DNA of 64,000 bases, taken from assembly GCA_019914945.1 (NCBI GenBank), contig CM034101.1, forward strand, positions 6,335,188-6,399,187, given 5' to 3'. The translations under genes were made by a program, and so were the position numbers. The stretch comes from Typha latifolia (taxonomy: Eukaryota > Streptophyta > Magnoliopsida > Poales > Typhaceae). This document shows positions 48,404 through 59,470 of the stretch, in pieces; positions within the stretch are counted from its first letter, which is position 1, and every line of letters starts with the position of its first letter. The notes beneath the pieces are model-generated. The model searched no databases. It was not told where the DNA came from and worked only from the letters and a program-made list of their open reading frames with translations.

Positions 48404-49138
48404 TAGGGCTATCAAGCTCGACGAGCGGCTCGAGCTTGGCTTGGCTGAAGCTCAAGTCCGACTTGGCTCGGTTAGAGTTGAGCCGAGCTTGAGCCACTAA
48501 AACTGTCTTAAAATTAATATCGAGTCGAGCCTAAGTTGGAGTTGGCTTGCTCAGGCTTGACTCAATAGGCTTGGTATAAAAGGGTGCCGCCTCGTTCTTC
48601 GCCACGGTGCGCCTCTTCCTCCTCCTCCTCCTTCTTATTCTTCTTCTTCTTCTTCTTCTTCTTCTTCTTCTTCTTCTTCTATAGCAGTAGCGGTGCTGCC
48701 TCCTCTTCCTTTGGCAGCGGGAAGCCATCGCGGTGCCGTTGCCTCCTCCTTCGGCAGTGGTAGGCCACCACGGTGCCACTGCCTCCTCCTTTGGCAGTGG
48801 CAAGCTGCCGCGGTGCCCCACCACCACCTCCTCCTCCTCCTCCTCCTCCTCCTCCTCCTCCTCCTTCTTCTTCTTCTTCTTCTTCTTCTTCGGCAGCAGC
48901 AAGCCGCCGCGGTGCTGCCTCCTCCTCCTTCAGCAATGGCAAGCGATTGTGGTGCCCCGCCTCCTCCTCATCCTCCTCTTTCATCTTCTTCTTTGGCTCA
49001 GCTTGGGCTTGATTTGGCTCGGCTTGATGATAGGCTTATTTCAGGCTCGAGCTTAGTTTGGCTCGGCTCGGGCTCTACTCGACTTGAGCTAAGGCGAGCC
49101 TGCGCCCAATTCTAAGGCTCGACTCATTTACACCCCTA
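48404..49138. mobile_element. hAT-like non-autonomous element with triplet and 40-bp repeats
   Basis: 735 bp, starts TAGGGCTATCAAGC and ends CATTTACACCCCTA, flanked by an exact 8-bp target duplication CTAGGATC (48396-48403, 49139-49146). Both arms repeat GAGCT/GGCTCG words. The centre is a (CTT)n tract (48612-48680), a 40-bp tandem unit (48714, 48754, 48794) and a (CTC)n(CTT)n tract (48819-48891). Poly-Glu/Arg/Gly and poly-Pro/Ser frames here are spurious. It sits inside gypsy element A. Confidence 0.85.
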
Positions 49139-49216
49139 CTAGGATCTTCTTTGGAGTGAGCTCAACTGCCTTCTATTCAGGCTTGGCTCGTTTACACCCC
49201 TACTAGGATCTTCTCT
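49139..49216. repeat. 64-bp duplication at the right edge of the hAT-like element
   Basis: TTTACACCCCTACTAGGATC occurs at both 49128 and 49192. The second copy lies outside the element's target duplication, so it is a local tandem copy of the element end plus flank. Confidence 0.7.
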
Positions 49217-49473
49217 AGACCAACTTGGGCTCTCAAGCTAGATACATGGAAGATCGAGTGATCTCGGGACGACTCAGATTAGTCCAGCTTATATGTAACC
49301 GCTCCCACCTTCCCTAGAATCTAAAATGGACCAAAGAAGCGATGTTCTAGCTTTTGGTTCTGAATGGTTTGTATTGAGATTTGCCGATATGGTCGGAGTC
49401 AAACATAAACCCAATTGCCAATTTCATAGCTTCTATCCTAGTGTTTGCGATCATACACTTGCTTCATTTGGTT

Positions 49474-50140
49474 CTATTTAGCTACTATGTGAAGCTTGAG
49501 CCGCTTGAGTACTTCATCCCGTTCCACTAGCACCTCATCTTTGTTGGTATGGTCAGGTGCGCTCAGTCGGTTATAAGATTGCAATGTTAGGGGCACACGT
49601 CCATAGACAGCTTCGAAGGGGGTTATCCTAATAATGTTGTGGTGAGTCATGTTGTATGAGTATTCCGGCCAAGGTAGGTAAGCTAGCCATCTCTTTGGTT
49701 GCTCCTCGACGAAACATCGCAAATATTGCTCAAGGCAGCAATTAACAACTTGCTGCTTGAAGTACTCTTGCCAAAAGTGAGTCATAAAAATCAGATCATA
49801 GTCTAAAACTATTGACCTTGGCATTCCATGCAACCGGGCTATTTCCTTTATAAAAATTTCTTCTACCTTCTTTTTAGTGTACAGGTGTGCTAGAGCTGAA
49901 AAGTATGCACTCTTCATCAACTAATCGACCACCATCATTATCACTATATGTCCTTTGACTTGGGGAAGTCCTTCAATGAATTCCATCATCACATCTTCCC
50001 AAATTTGCTTCAAAATGGATAGGGGTTGCAGTAGCACCGTCGGTTTTGTCGAGTCTGCCTTGGCACATTGACCGATTTTACATACTCAAACATAGGACAA
50101 CACTTCTATTCTCACTCCTGCCTATACACAATTTTGTGTT
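49474..50140 (-). pseudogene. Gypsy element A integrase, catalytic Glu segment deleted
   Basis: Minus-strand reading gives the block before the core (IGQCAKADSTKPTVLLQPLS), then IWEDVMMEFIEGLPQ, where the usual catalytic Asp of MDFIEG reads Glu. IARLHGMPRSIVLDYD with the second Asp region follows. The frame then goes EYFKQQVVNCCLEQYLRC: the expected stretch holding HPQTDGQTE between FKQQ and VN is missing in frame, so the third catalytic residue is gone. FEAVYGRVP and the C-terminal part follow. Stops lie upstream at about 49920-50100. Confidence 0.88.
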
Positions 50141-50559
50141 AACCTCTTATAGGTTCTAGAGGTTCCCTCATGCCCTACCATAGGAGTGTTGTGGAAGTGG
50201 CGAATCAAAGTCGTAGTTTAGGTTTAGCCGGTACTCGTACCCGCCCTCGGTCTAGTAGTAGACTATTCTTCACTTCTAACCCAGGATAACTGGCTAGTTC
50301 TTCCTCTACTTTCTTCATTAGTTTCATCATCCCGGGATCTTCCACACATGTAGCTTTAATCTCTTAAAGAAAAGGAAAGACCGGGATAGAAATCATCGCT
50401 AGGTCGGCCGGTTCGGGTTGCCGCGATAGTACATCGGTGACCCGGTTCTCAATTTCCTTCTTGTATACCAATTCGTAGTCGTAGCCTAACAACTTTGTAA
50501 CCCACTGCTGCTGTGCTAGATCGTGAATCCATTGTTCGAAAAGTAGGTAAGACTTTGTT

Positions 50560-51640
50560 GATCAGTATGCACCACGAATCATAGCCCGACGAGATATGGT
50601 CTCCATTTGGTGATAGTATGGATAATGGCTAGCATCTCTTGCTCATATGTAGACATCATCTGGTTCTTTATCAACAATGCCTTGCTCATGTACGCCATTC
50701 GCCTCCCTTCTTGCATGAGGACAGCCTTATTTCTAGTCCTTGATGTGTCACATTCCATCACAAAAGGTTTGGTGAAATTGGGTAACTCCAAGACCGGCGC
50801 TGTGGTGATTGCCTTTTCCAATTCTTCAAATGCCTTTGTTGTTGCCTTGGTCCACTGAAACTCCCCCTTTTTTAATAGTGATGTCAAGGGGGCAGCGATC
50901 TTGCCATAGTTGGCAATAAATTGGCAGTAATAGCCTATCAATCTAAGGAAGCCCTGCAATTCTTTCGGTGTCTTTGGAATCTACTATTGCACCATGTTAT
51001 GCACCTTAGAGGGATCGACTTCCACTCCTGCCGTTGATATGATGTGGTTGAGATACTCCACTCTTGGCTGACCCCATAAACACTTGGACTCCTTCACTTT
51101 CAACTCATTGTCTTTCAAAATCTGCAATACTTCGCGAAGGTGCACAAGATGCTCCTTTCATGAACGAGTGTACACAAGGATGTCGTCGAAGAAGACAAGA
51201 ACAAACCATCTTAATAGTGCCCTAAAGATGTCATTCATCAACCCTTGAAAGGTGGAGAGGGCATTAATGAGTCCGAAAAGCATGACCTTGAACTCATAAT
51301 GCTCGTCATGTATGTAAAATACGGTCTTATGCACATCTTCAGGTCTCACTCGAATTTGATGATAGCCAGCTCACAGGTCTAACTTGCTAAGGTAAGAGGC
51401 CCCCGAGTGTTCTTTAATGACAGGAATATGATACCTATCTTTCACCGTGAAAGTATTGAGTGCATGGTAGTCCACACAACATCGGTACGTTCCGTCCTTT
51501 TTTTATACTATAAGCACCGGTGATACGTATGAGCTCCGACTTGGTAGGATGATTCTCTTGTCCAGCATCTCCTTGACAAGCCTTGTGATCCCCTCTTTTT
51601 GCACAAATGAGTACTAGTAAGGCTATACATTAGCCGGCTT
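50560..51640 (-). pseudogene. Gypsy element A reverse transcriptase and RNase H
   Basis: The RT begins near 51630 with a QKEGITRLVKEMLD-type block, then SPVLIV, a CCVDYHALN motif, and SYLSKLDL with a stop. [18 protein letters not shown] comes next, then the catalytic FFDDILVY (about 51193-51182). In order follow the GFLRLIGYYCQFIANYG connection, WTKATTKAFEELEKAI, PFVMECDTS (RNase H) and YEQEMLAIIHTITKWRPYL. There are stops near 51157, 50985 and in the linker, so the copy is dead. The FFDD form is normal for gypsy RT. Confidence 0.92.
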
Positions 51641-52082
51641 AGCTCCGGGAGTAATCTAAATGCGGTGGTTTTTGGGTCGAGTCGGTAGCATGCCGTGTGG
51701 TTCTTCAAACAACTCGCTGAATTCCTTTAGTAAGACAGATAGATCAGCGGATACTTCTTTCTTTGTCTGGTCTACTTGACTCTGGATTAATTACATTAGA
51801 AGTCCATGGCACCTAGCCCTTGGCAATCCCACCATTGGTTGAAGTTGGGCTCCAAGTTGCGGCCGAATTTTGTCTAACTGCACTCGTTTGCCACTTCGTT
51901 TGAAATCCATCCTTATTTTTGAAAAGTCAAAGGTCACCGGGCCCAAACTTTGCATCCATTGGGTCTCTAAACATCAGCCCCTTGTAAGGCCAAAGGGGGT
52001 GAAGATCCAAGGCAAAGGAATTGCCTTGAATCTTTAAAAGAACCCTTCAGCATACGCTGTTCTCTCGGAGCATCGTGCCGTC

Positions 52083-52457
52083 TCACCAAGCTACATCGAA
52101 TCTAGAGGTAGCTTCTATAGCCATTCCTATCTTCTTAACCACACATTCATCTATGAAGCTGTGGGTGCTCTTGGTGTCGATGAGGATCCTCACTATTTGA
52201 TTCTTTATAGTCCCGTCGATGAGGATCCTCACTATTTGATTCTTCATGGTGCCGTCGATGAGGATCCTCACTATTTGATTCTTCATGGTGCCGTCGACTT
52301 GAAATGTCTTTGATGCATTAACGTCAGTGTAGGCATGCATGAAGATCTCAGTGTGGACCTCCTTGTTGCTCTCTAAGGTCTCGTAGACTTCCACCAAGTC
52401 CTCTAGTTCATCTTCCACCACTTTCTCTTCCTCCACATTATTAAGGTCTGATACCAA
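52083..52457 (-). pseudogene. Gypsy element A protease region with a 39-bp in-frame triplication
   Basis: An acidic linker (VVEDELEDLVEVYETLESNK) leads to the protease start. The block DGTMKNQIVRILI appears three times in tandem before DTKSTHSFIDECV, where the family has D-S/T-G-S/T-H. The active-site triad reads DTK, so the Gly is lost. The frame is open through all three copies because the unit is 39 bp. Confidence 0.85.
52177..52293. repeat. 39-bp tandem triplication within the protease
   Basis: Copies at 52177-52215, 52216-52254 and 52255-52293. Copies 2 and 3 are identical; copy 1 differs near its end. The near identity indicates recent expansion in an otherwise decayed gene. Confidence 0.95.
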
Positions 52458-52499
52458 ATCGATAAGCTCTGATACTAAATGATAAGCTTTGATACTAAT

Positions 52500-53068
52500 T
52501 GATAGGGTCTAGAACCAAAGATAGGCTACGCTAAGATTCCTTCAAGATTTGAATGTATTAAAGGAATCAGTTCGTGCAATCGTGGAAAAATATTCTTCAG
52601 ACATTCTCTGGTAGTTAGAAAATTATGAAACTATATGGGTTGAATTCGTAACTTCTTGATCTATAATTTTTGTATTTATGCTATTCGCAGATTCGAACTG
52701 TAGTAGGGACAAAAATACGGAATAACGTGGGTGATGGTGGTGGTGACGGGTGAAGTGGATGTTAGGATTATGGATGGGTATGGAGATGAGGGTGGATTGT
52801 GGAACGTGTCCGATCGCGTTCGAATGCACTCAAAAAGCTCTATCTTTGGATGTGCGAACGCGATACAGGCGTTCAAACTCACCCGACCGCGTTCGAATGT
52901 ACAATATGCGTTCTTTGTATTTGCGAACCTGATGCAGGCGTTCACAACGGCGTTCGAACGCAATCCCACCTGCGTTCGAGCGTTCGAACGCGACCTACAA
53001 GAATTTTATTTTAATAAAAATAAACACCTAATGCAATAAGAAAAGATCTTAACTAAGTGTATCACACA
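52500..53068 (-). repeat. Related LTR (B) inserted between gag and protease of element A
   Basis: On the plus strand it starts TGATAGGGTCTAG; the right border (about 53068, ...ATCACACA) is less sure. The middle matches LTR A around the AGAAAATTATGAAAC block and the ACTTCTTGATCTAT block, and has the same TTCGAA-type subrepeats, but its ends differ, so it is another subfamily. Before it on the plus strand are primer-site-like words (GATACTAAT, CTGATACTAA), so it could be the 5' LTR of a second element rather than a solo LTR. No target duplication was found. Confidence 0.65.
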
Positions 53069-53099
53069 TCCTCTACTTTGTCCAACAACATCATCGTGG

Positions 53100-54431
53100 C
53101 CGTTGGTCGGGCATGTTTGTGCCCGGGAGTGAATCGTTTATCACAATAAAAGTACAGCCTTTTAGCTTTTCTTTATTCAACTTGGGCTACGGTAAGTCTT
53201 CTCATGGTAGCTCAGTGAGGTCTCCTCACCTCTAGTTGTGGCCGTGGAAGCAATCTTGCACCTGTTGTCCTCAGCGGAGTCGCTGACATATAATGTGTGG
53301 CTGCGGTTTGTCGAGACACTTCTCTAAACTCCATGGTGCTCTAGCCCCCTTTTGCTGCCAATCGAAGCTCCCGAAGCTTCTCTTCCATCAATTGAGTTGT
53401 TGCAAAAGTATCAAGCAATGTGGTTAGTCAAGCAACCTTCACTTTGGCTTGAATGTCCCGCTTAAGGCCACTAATGAATGTACTTATGAGTTGGGAATTC
53501 GACCAGCCCCACACTCAATTGCTAATATGCTCAAACTCCTCTTGATATGCTCTCACCGTAGTCCTTTGGGTTAGCTTGGTGAGAGCAACTTGGAAATCTT
53601 CATAATTGGAGGGTCCAAATCGCACGCAAATAGTATCAACGAACTCCTCCCACGTTCAATAAAGTTGAGCTCAGTTCGTGGCCTTATACCATCGGATGAC
53701 GGTGTCTTTGAGATGAAAAGATGCTAACAATACCTTTTGTGCATTAGGTGTTCACTGTTACTCAAAGAATTGTTCCGCTCGATAAATCCAATCGAGTGGA
53801 TCTCCTCCGTTGAAGGGTGGAAGTTGAGGCAAATAGTCCTTACACGGATGCCGCGTTCTTCTTCATGTTAGTTGGGCCTTCTTTCCCTTGGATTTAATCT
53901 AGCATCCCTAGGATGATATCGAGGGGTCGCTGGTTCTTTATAATTTGCTCGCTCGTCATCGTCATCGTGATGAGGTGGATCTGGTGCTTAGTCGCGATGA
54001 AAAGCCGACAGTTGTACTTGCACCTTTTGAGCAATGTAGGCAGCAAGGGCCCCCTAGCATGACCACCCATGCAGTATTCATAATTTTCCTCTGGCCTGGC
54101 ATGGAATGGTGGAGGCAGTATCCCTTGGCAAAAAGGTAGTTTCATCGATGGTGCAACCCAGGCTCAAGTAGGGAACTTGGTTGCCATCGTACCCCTTGGT
54201 GCGCCCAAGAGGACTTGACTCATTATTTCCATTGACGCTTGCATATCTCGTTGCGTTTGTATCATGTCTGCGAACATCTTATAAAATCATATCTGAATTG
54301 ATTATAGAAGTCGTTGGCGAATTCTCGTCCGGTGAGTTTGGGTTTGCTTCAGATTTGATAATATCTGTGGCCTCTCCCTTAATGGAGGTGCCTTCATTGG
54401 GTCTCGAGACCATAGATCTGGTTGTTGGCAT
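53100..54431 (-). pseudogene. Gypsy element A gag
   Basis: A start at 54431 gives MPTTRSMVSRPNEGTS; stops follow. The core is clear in 53850-53400: SFHLKDTVIRWYKATN, then EEFVDTICVRFGPSNYEDF, VRAYQEEFEHISN and FISGLKRDIQAKVK. This is the retrotransposon_gag domain, followed by TTLLDTFATTQLMEEKLREL. A zinc-knuckle-like YFYCDKRFTPGHKHA lies near 53130-53170. Multiple frameshifts and stops are present. Confidence 0.85.
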
Positions 54432-54448
54432 GGTGTCCGAGGAACAGT

Positions 54449-54461
54449 GGCTCTGATACAA
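54449..54461 (-). other. Primer binding site of gypsy element A
   Basis: On the minus strand TTGTATCAGAGCC follows the LTR end CCATACCA after 2 nt. It differs by one base from the usual tRNA-Met(i) site TGGTATCAGAGCC. Confidence 0.8.
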
Positions 54462-54463
54462 CT

Positions 54464-54601
54464 TGGTATGGATCATGTGTTCGTTCCCGATCAAGCTTGG
54501 ATGTAAGTAAGCATTCCATGTGGTTGGAGGAGAATATTTTCAAAATATTCTCCCGTAGTCAGAAAATTAATAAATTAGTGGTGAGCGTTCCATATCTTCC
54601 T
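54464..54601 (-). repeat. Truncated 5' LTR of gypsy element A
   Basis: The plus strand TGGTATGGATCATGTGTTCG to CATATCTTCC matches the inner ~140 bp of the 47321-48238 LTR, then similarity stops abruptly. Confidence 0.8.
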
Positions 54602-54609
54602 AATAAATT

Positions 54610-55640
54610 AGGATGTCCTCGGTGGCTTCCTTTGGCGCCCCCATGGCCAGAGCCACCAAGTGGCCCCTTACCTTGGCCGTCGGCCAAGGCGAGGTAGATT
54701 CTCATCGCTGGCCACCTCTGGTAGCTAGGCTTCCCCTTGGCTAGCTTTTGCTTGTTGAGGGGAGCGTGTCGGTTGGGGGGGTGGGGGGCAGCAAGGTTTA
54801 TCGATGGTCGGGTTCACTGGCAGCTCCCCCCCTTCCCCTCCCCCCCGCCCCACCGATTGGGTTCTTTGGGTGGTCACTGTCTTCCCCATCGGCTAGGTAG
54901 GCACCATGGTGCCTTCCTCCACTAGTGGGATATTAATCGGCCTTTTGGCCCTAGCTGCCAGCGGTGGTGGCCTTTGGTAGCCATCCTTCTTTCCTCCCTC
55001 TTTTTGGCCGAGCTAGGCTAGGTGAAGTCCAACCCTAGTTTTGGATGTGGTTTGGTTGCATGCAGCCCAGTCAAAGGTTTTGGTGGGTGGGGTTGTAGGT
55101 AGCCTAGCCCAAATTGGGGGTGAGCTAGGTTATAGCCCGACCCAAGTGTTTTTTCGTTAAGGTTGGCTTTGGGCCAATTTATGGTGGATTTATTTTTGGC
55201 TTTGTGTTGGTCAAATATAGTAATTACCCTCTAATTATCCCTTTAAATTATTTGAGTCATTTTAATTATTTTTAGAGTTGGTAACTATGAGCCTTAATTA
55301 ATCATTTTTCTCCTCCTCTCGGTCTCGTCATGATCCGGCTGGTTGGCGGCCTCGTGCCTTGCTGCCATCAATCCAGTGAGCTTCTCCTCCTCGCAAGGAT
55401 GCCTTTGGTGGCTTCCTTTAGTGCCCCCATGGCTAGAGCTGCCGGGTAGCCCCTTGCCTTGGCCGGCGGCTGAGGCGAGGTGGATTCTCACCACCGGCTG
55501 CCTTTGGTAGCTGGGCAGCCAACCCTAGTGCTGGATCGAGTTGGGTGTGGCCCAGCCCGTGTTCATTTTTAGTGCTGGCAACCATGAGCCTTGATTAATT
55601 ATTTTTTAGTTGATAGTAATGTTTGCTATATTAATTATTT
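54610..55640. repeat. Duplicated GC-rich repeat (two copies)
   Basis: The block at 54611-54735 (GGTGGCTTCCTTTGGCGCCC ... TGGTAGCTAGGC) recurs at 55388-55515 in direct orientation. A second shared block (GAGCCTTAATTAATCA-like) recurs at 55290 and 55591. Possibly LTR pieces; no domain is recognised in the open frames. Confidence 0.6.
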
Positions 55641-57515
55641 TATAAATAAATTTTAATGAGTAAGATCGTGGCTTGAGAGTGCTGTTATAAATAACACATA
55701 ATAGGAACTAGCTCCAATTGGAGTTTAATATTTGCTGATTATAATTTTGGGTCAAATAAATTTTATCAAAAGAGTTGACGGTCTAGGTTGTCTATGCGAT
55801 CTTCTATAATTTTTATAATAACAATTTGGGCGATAATTTGAGGAGAATACTTTTTATTACGTTTAATAACGTGCTAGGCCTTGGTATAGTTGTGCCAGCT
55901 CTACCTAATTAATAAAAATAGGAATTATGAGATAGACCTACCCAAGCCTATAGTAAACGTCAGTAAAATTATTTAACTAATTAGGGACAGAAATATTGTG
56001 CTTATGTTTTTTATTTACTTTTCTTATCGAGGTGGACTCTGTACCCTATGGGGATGATCTCGTGGCGTAGTTGCAGCTAGTATCAGAAAAATGGTTCAGA
56101 CAAGTGATACTTCTATAATCTAGGAGTAGTCTAGAGAATGAAACAACTTACCTTATGATATTATCGTATTCATATCATGCATATGCATACCTTCTCCTTA
56201 TTATTATTATTGCATGTTAATATTACAATTCAGTAAGATTTCACATATTATGATTTCTATGCAGATTTATTGGCTGTGAACATATGTGTTAGCACGTAAA
56301 ACATGATAACAATATATTTTCCATTATGCTTGTTGTGCTATATAATACTATGCTATTTGCACACGTGCACAACCATAAAGGGGGTAATTATTGCGTCTCG
56401 ACAGTACCCGACACCTCTCTGGTCAGGGTTAGGGGCGGGGATATTATTATACCTTTATACAGTAGAGACCACGCCTAAAGTCTTAGTTTGTTGATCATAG
56501 ATAACCCGATAGCCGTTTAGCCAAGCGATGGGCGATTTAATGTCGATCGACAAGAGTCATACCCTTTAGGATATTTAAGATAGGGAGAGAGAATGGTAGA
56601 ATGTCGTAAATCTAGCGGTACCCGATGATGCAGGGTGAGGGCGTCCATAAATGACGGCTAATGATTTTCGTAAAGTGGTGCAATGATATGGAGTTGAGAA
56701 CTCAGATTGTACCAATACTAACCTCTGTGATGGGCTTATGATTGAGATTCTTAGTCTGTATTGGCGGACAATTGATTATGCTGTTCGCCAAGTGATGGGT
56801 TGGCAATTCTACCGTTAGGTCTACCCTCCATTGGGGGATGTGTGTGGTCGGGTGTAAGTGATGATATGGCATTCGAGCGTAGCTCTACAAGAGCCTAAGT
56901 TACAGACTTGATAGTCTGAGAGGATGCATGTTATGTGGTGTAGCATTGACATGGCCTTTAGGCAAAGCTCGGCGTGTGCTCGAGTTTGAGGACTGGATTA
57001 TCTAAATTGATGTATGGTAGGTTATCAATTACTATGCATGTGCACAATGGATGAGCATGACGAGTATGTCATACTGATTCATTCTATTTGATCAAGATGC
57101 GTATATTCATATTTACTTATTGATGCATATTTTATTGCACTACTTTTAGACTATAACTGTGGATATTTGCTAGGCTTTATGCTCACCTGGTGGAATTATT
57201 TTTAGATTAGTACATGACCTCCGGGCCTGTGGAGGATCTAGTGAACATCGGCTTTTAGTCTTCTAATTCTTATTTTTATTCTATTCATGTAAATAATCTA
57301 AATGGCTTGTAGCTCTTGAGTGGACATTGACTCATATTTTATGGATATATATTTTGGCTTGTTGTGACTTAATATTATGGGCTTTTTTTGCCTGTATTAT
57401 TTATGAAAATGTTGAATTTTCTCTTATATTTTGTGTTGAAACATTGACTAGCAGATCACGTGGTACTCATATAGGTTGTACACACGTAAGAGGCACGTGT
57501 TTGGTGGCGGGTGTT
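55640..57515 (+). repeat. LTR-like sequence ending GTGTTACA, no coding content
   Basis: The style resembles 36229-38598: AT-rich start, central GC-richer part with repeated 'cgatgggcgat / agtgatgggt' words, and an end at GGCGGGTGTTACA. No primer site follows; the next sequence is the 57571 direct repeat. Its start could not be fixed. Confidence 0.4.
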
Positions 57516-57570
57516 ACACAATATGTCCAATTCTAACTTTTCTCCATTATTTAATTTATTTCTTTTCATC

Positions 57571-57675
57571 CCACCTTCGATTTACGTGAAACTAAAACTA
57601 TTTGAACCTTAACCTCTGAAATTACCATCATATAAATTTTATAATTTTCTTACCTCTAAATCGGCCGAGATTTAA
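57571..57675. repeat. Direct repeat partner of 46331-46435
   Basis: The same ~105-bp block as before the MVNTRS gag fragment. It may mark the other end of an element into which much of 46.4-57.5 kb was later inserted. Confidence 0.55.
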
Positions 57676-57699
57676 TTTATAACGACAACTAAGGATGGC

Positions 57700-58700
57700 C
57701 ACTGATCTTGTTTTACCCTTTCATCATAATGGGGGCCAATCTTTCAAATAGTTTGTTATATTTATTAAAACACTTCCATTTTAATGAACACTTAAAATTT
57801 CTCCAATCACTTTCCATTACCCAAATTTACCTTCTTCCGCAATAAGATAATATTTTTGCATAAAAATAAATTAGAACCATAGTAGGCAAATTACCATAGT
57901 TAAAAAGTATAACTACAAAAATTATAGCATATTTGCATTCAAATATCTAATCAAAGCACTACATTTATGTTCACAATTATTCATACTTTATCTTTAGTGT
58001 CAGTTGTGATAGCTCTCCAATCTCTGTAGTCAGTAATAATCTTCCATTTCTAGCTATTGTCTTAATAAAATTGCTAAGTTCTATTGCTGATTTCTTTTTA
58101 GTAGACTGAAAACGCTCATTTAATTCGATAGCACCTTATATTTTCTTTTCCATATGTGTTTCATCCTTGTGTCACCTCGTTAGGACATTGCTTATTAGAA
58201 GAATCTATATAAAAAATAAGATAAATAATTCATGAATTATAATTTTTGGTGTTAAGCATATGTAATAGATATAAATAAAAAAATGATAATATACAGTTTA
58301 CCATCATGTATTCCTCATTTGATATATATCTACATCATTGACTAGAAAAATATTGTAATTACAGTGAAAATTGTAATTTAACAATTTTGTTATATTTCTT
58401 CTTTGTGATTATAGTGAAAATATTTCTATTGTAGTGAAAATATTGTAATTACATTTTACCATCTTCTGTATCATCTTCTTTGTGAAGACAATTTTATTAT
58501 ATTTCTATTTATAATAAAAATTATAATTATAAAATATTGATTGTTTAAGGATATTTTTTTTTCTCTACTGAACATATATATGTCTTCTTTTGAAGACAAA
58601 CTTTGTTATGTTTTATTGAATTGTTGAAATTACAATATTTTTACTACAATAAAAATATTTTGCTATTTTTTAGATATTTTGTTGATCTAGCAAGTTATTT
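57700..58700. other. AT-rich region, no gene seen
   Basis: Only short frames without recognisable motifs. 'attgtaattacagtgaaaat' phrases recur a few times around 58340-58460. Confidence 0.5.
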
Positions 58701-58759
58701 GAAGTATCAATTCTAATATCTTTATTTTTATAATTTAAAAAAGTTTTAAAATATTTTCC

Positions 58760-59380
58760 TGCTATGTTTATATGCTGGTCAAACAACATATGTCGACATT
58801 TATATATGTCAGCACATAAATCTTCTGCGGCATATAAATATGATGTTAAAAGCACTTTTATCGGCATTTACTAAACGTTAAACAACAATATTTGCCGGCG
58901 TATCTAAATGTCAAAATATAAATATTTTGGGCATATAATCTGTCAGCTAAAGTTATACTTCCGGCATTTCGTAAATGCTAGTACATGTATTTTGTCTGGC
59001 TTGTATTTAAATGTTACACTTATAGTTTTCCTAGCGTTGATAAATATTGGCCAACCAGCTTTAAACCTATTTAATTAATCAATAGTAAAAATATTAACTG
59101 GCATTTATAATTGTTGGCTAAATTATTTGTGCTGGTGACTATTTATGTTAGCTAATGTATTTATTGTGGCACTTAAAACGCTAGAACATGTTACTGACGA
59201 CGTATATTTGTGTCGGAAAAGAGCTTTCGCCCAGCGTTACTAATTAAACACTAGCACAAACCTTTACCAACTAAGGCATACATAGTATTTGTATATACGT
59301 CGATAAAATTTTACTTGGCGTTTAAACAGTTTGTTGCAATGTATAAAAACACTAGCAAAAACCTATTTTAGCGTAGTGTA
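58760..59380. mobile_element. CACTA (En/Spm) terminus with subterminal repeats
   Basis: The right border reads ...AACCTATTTTAGCGTAGTG; its reverse complement begins CACTACGCTAAAATAGG, the CACTA superfamily terminal form. Upstream, short units of the type GGCATTTATAAATGTCAGC recur in both orientations every 30-60 bp, as expected of CACTA subterminal repeats. The left terminus was not found. Confidence 0.65.
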
Positions 59381-59470
59381 TCTGCATCATTGATTGGAAT
59401 CAGTGCATCATTTTGTGATAACTTTTGCCCAGAGGAGTTACTTTGCATTAGCATTACCACTTGACATCTT

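Larger units (their letters stand above)
47321..54601 (-). mobile_element. Decayed Ty3/gypsy retrotransposon (element A)
   Basis: Order on the minus strand: truncated 5' LTR (54601-54464), tRNA-Met-type primer site (54461-54449), gag with zinc knuckle, protease, RT, RNase H, integrase, then 3' LTR (48238-47321). This gag-PR-RT-RH-IN order defines Ty3/gypsy. It is interrupted by a hAT-like element (48404-49138) and a related LTR (52500-53068). All coding parts carry stops or frameshifts. The outer end of the 5' LTR is lost where it abuts a duplicated GC-rich repeat near 54602, so no target duplication can be checked. Confidence 0.88.

Noticed and set aside
48531..49115. Long open frames on both strands (poly-Glu/Arg/Gly, poly-Pro/Ser/Leu)
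   Set aside because: They are read-through of (CTT)n/(CTC)n and 40-bp repeats inside a hAT-like element; no conserved domain and both strands open.
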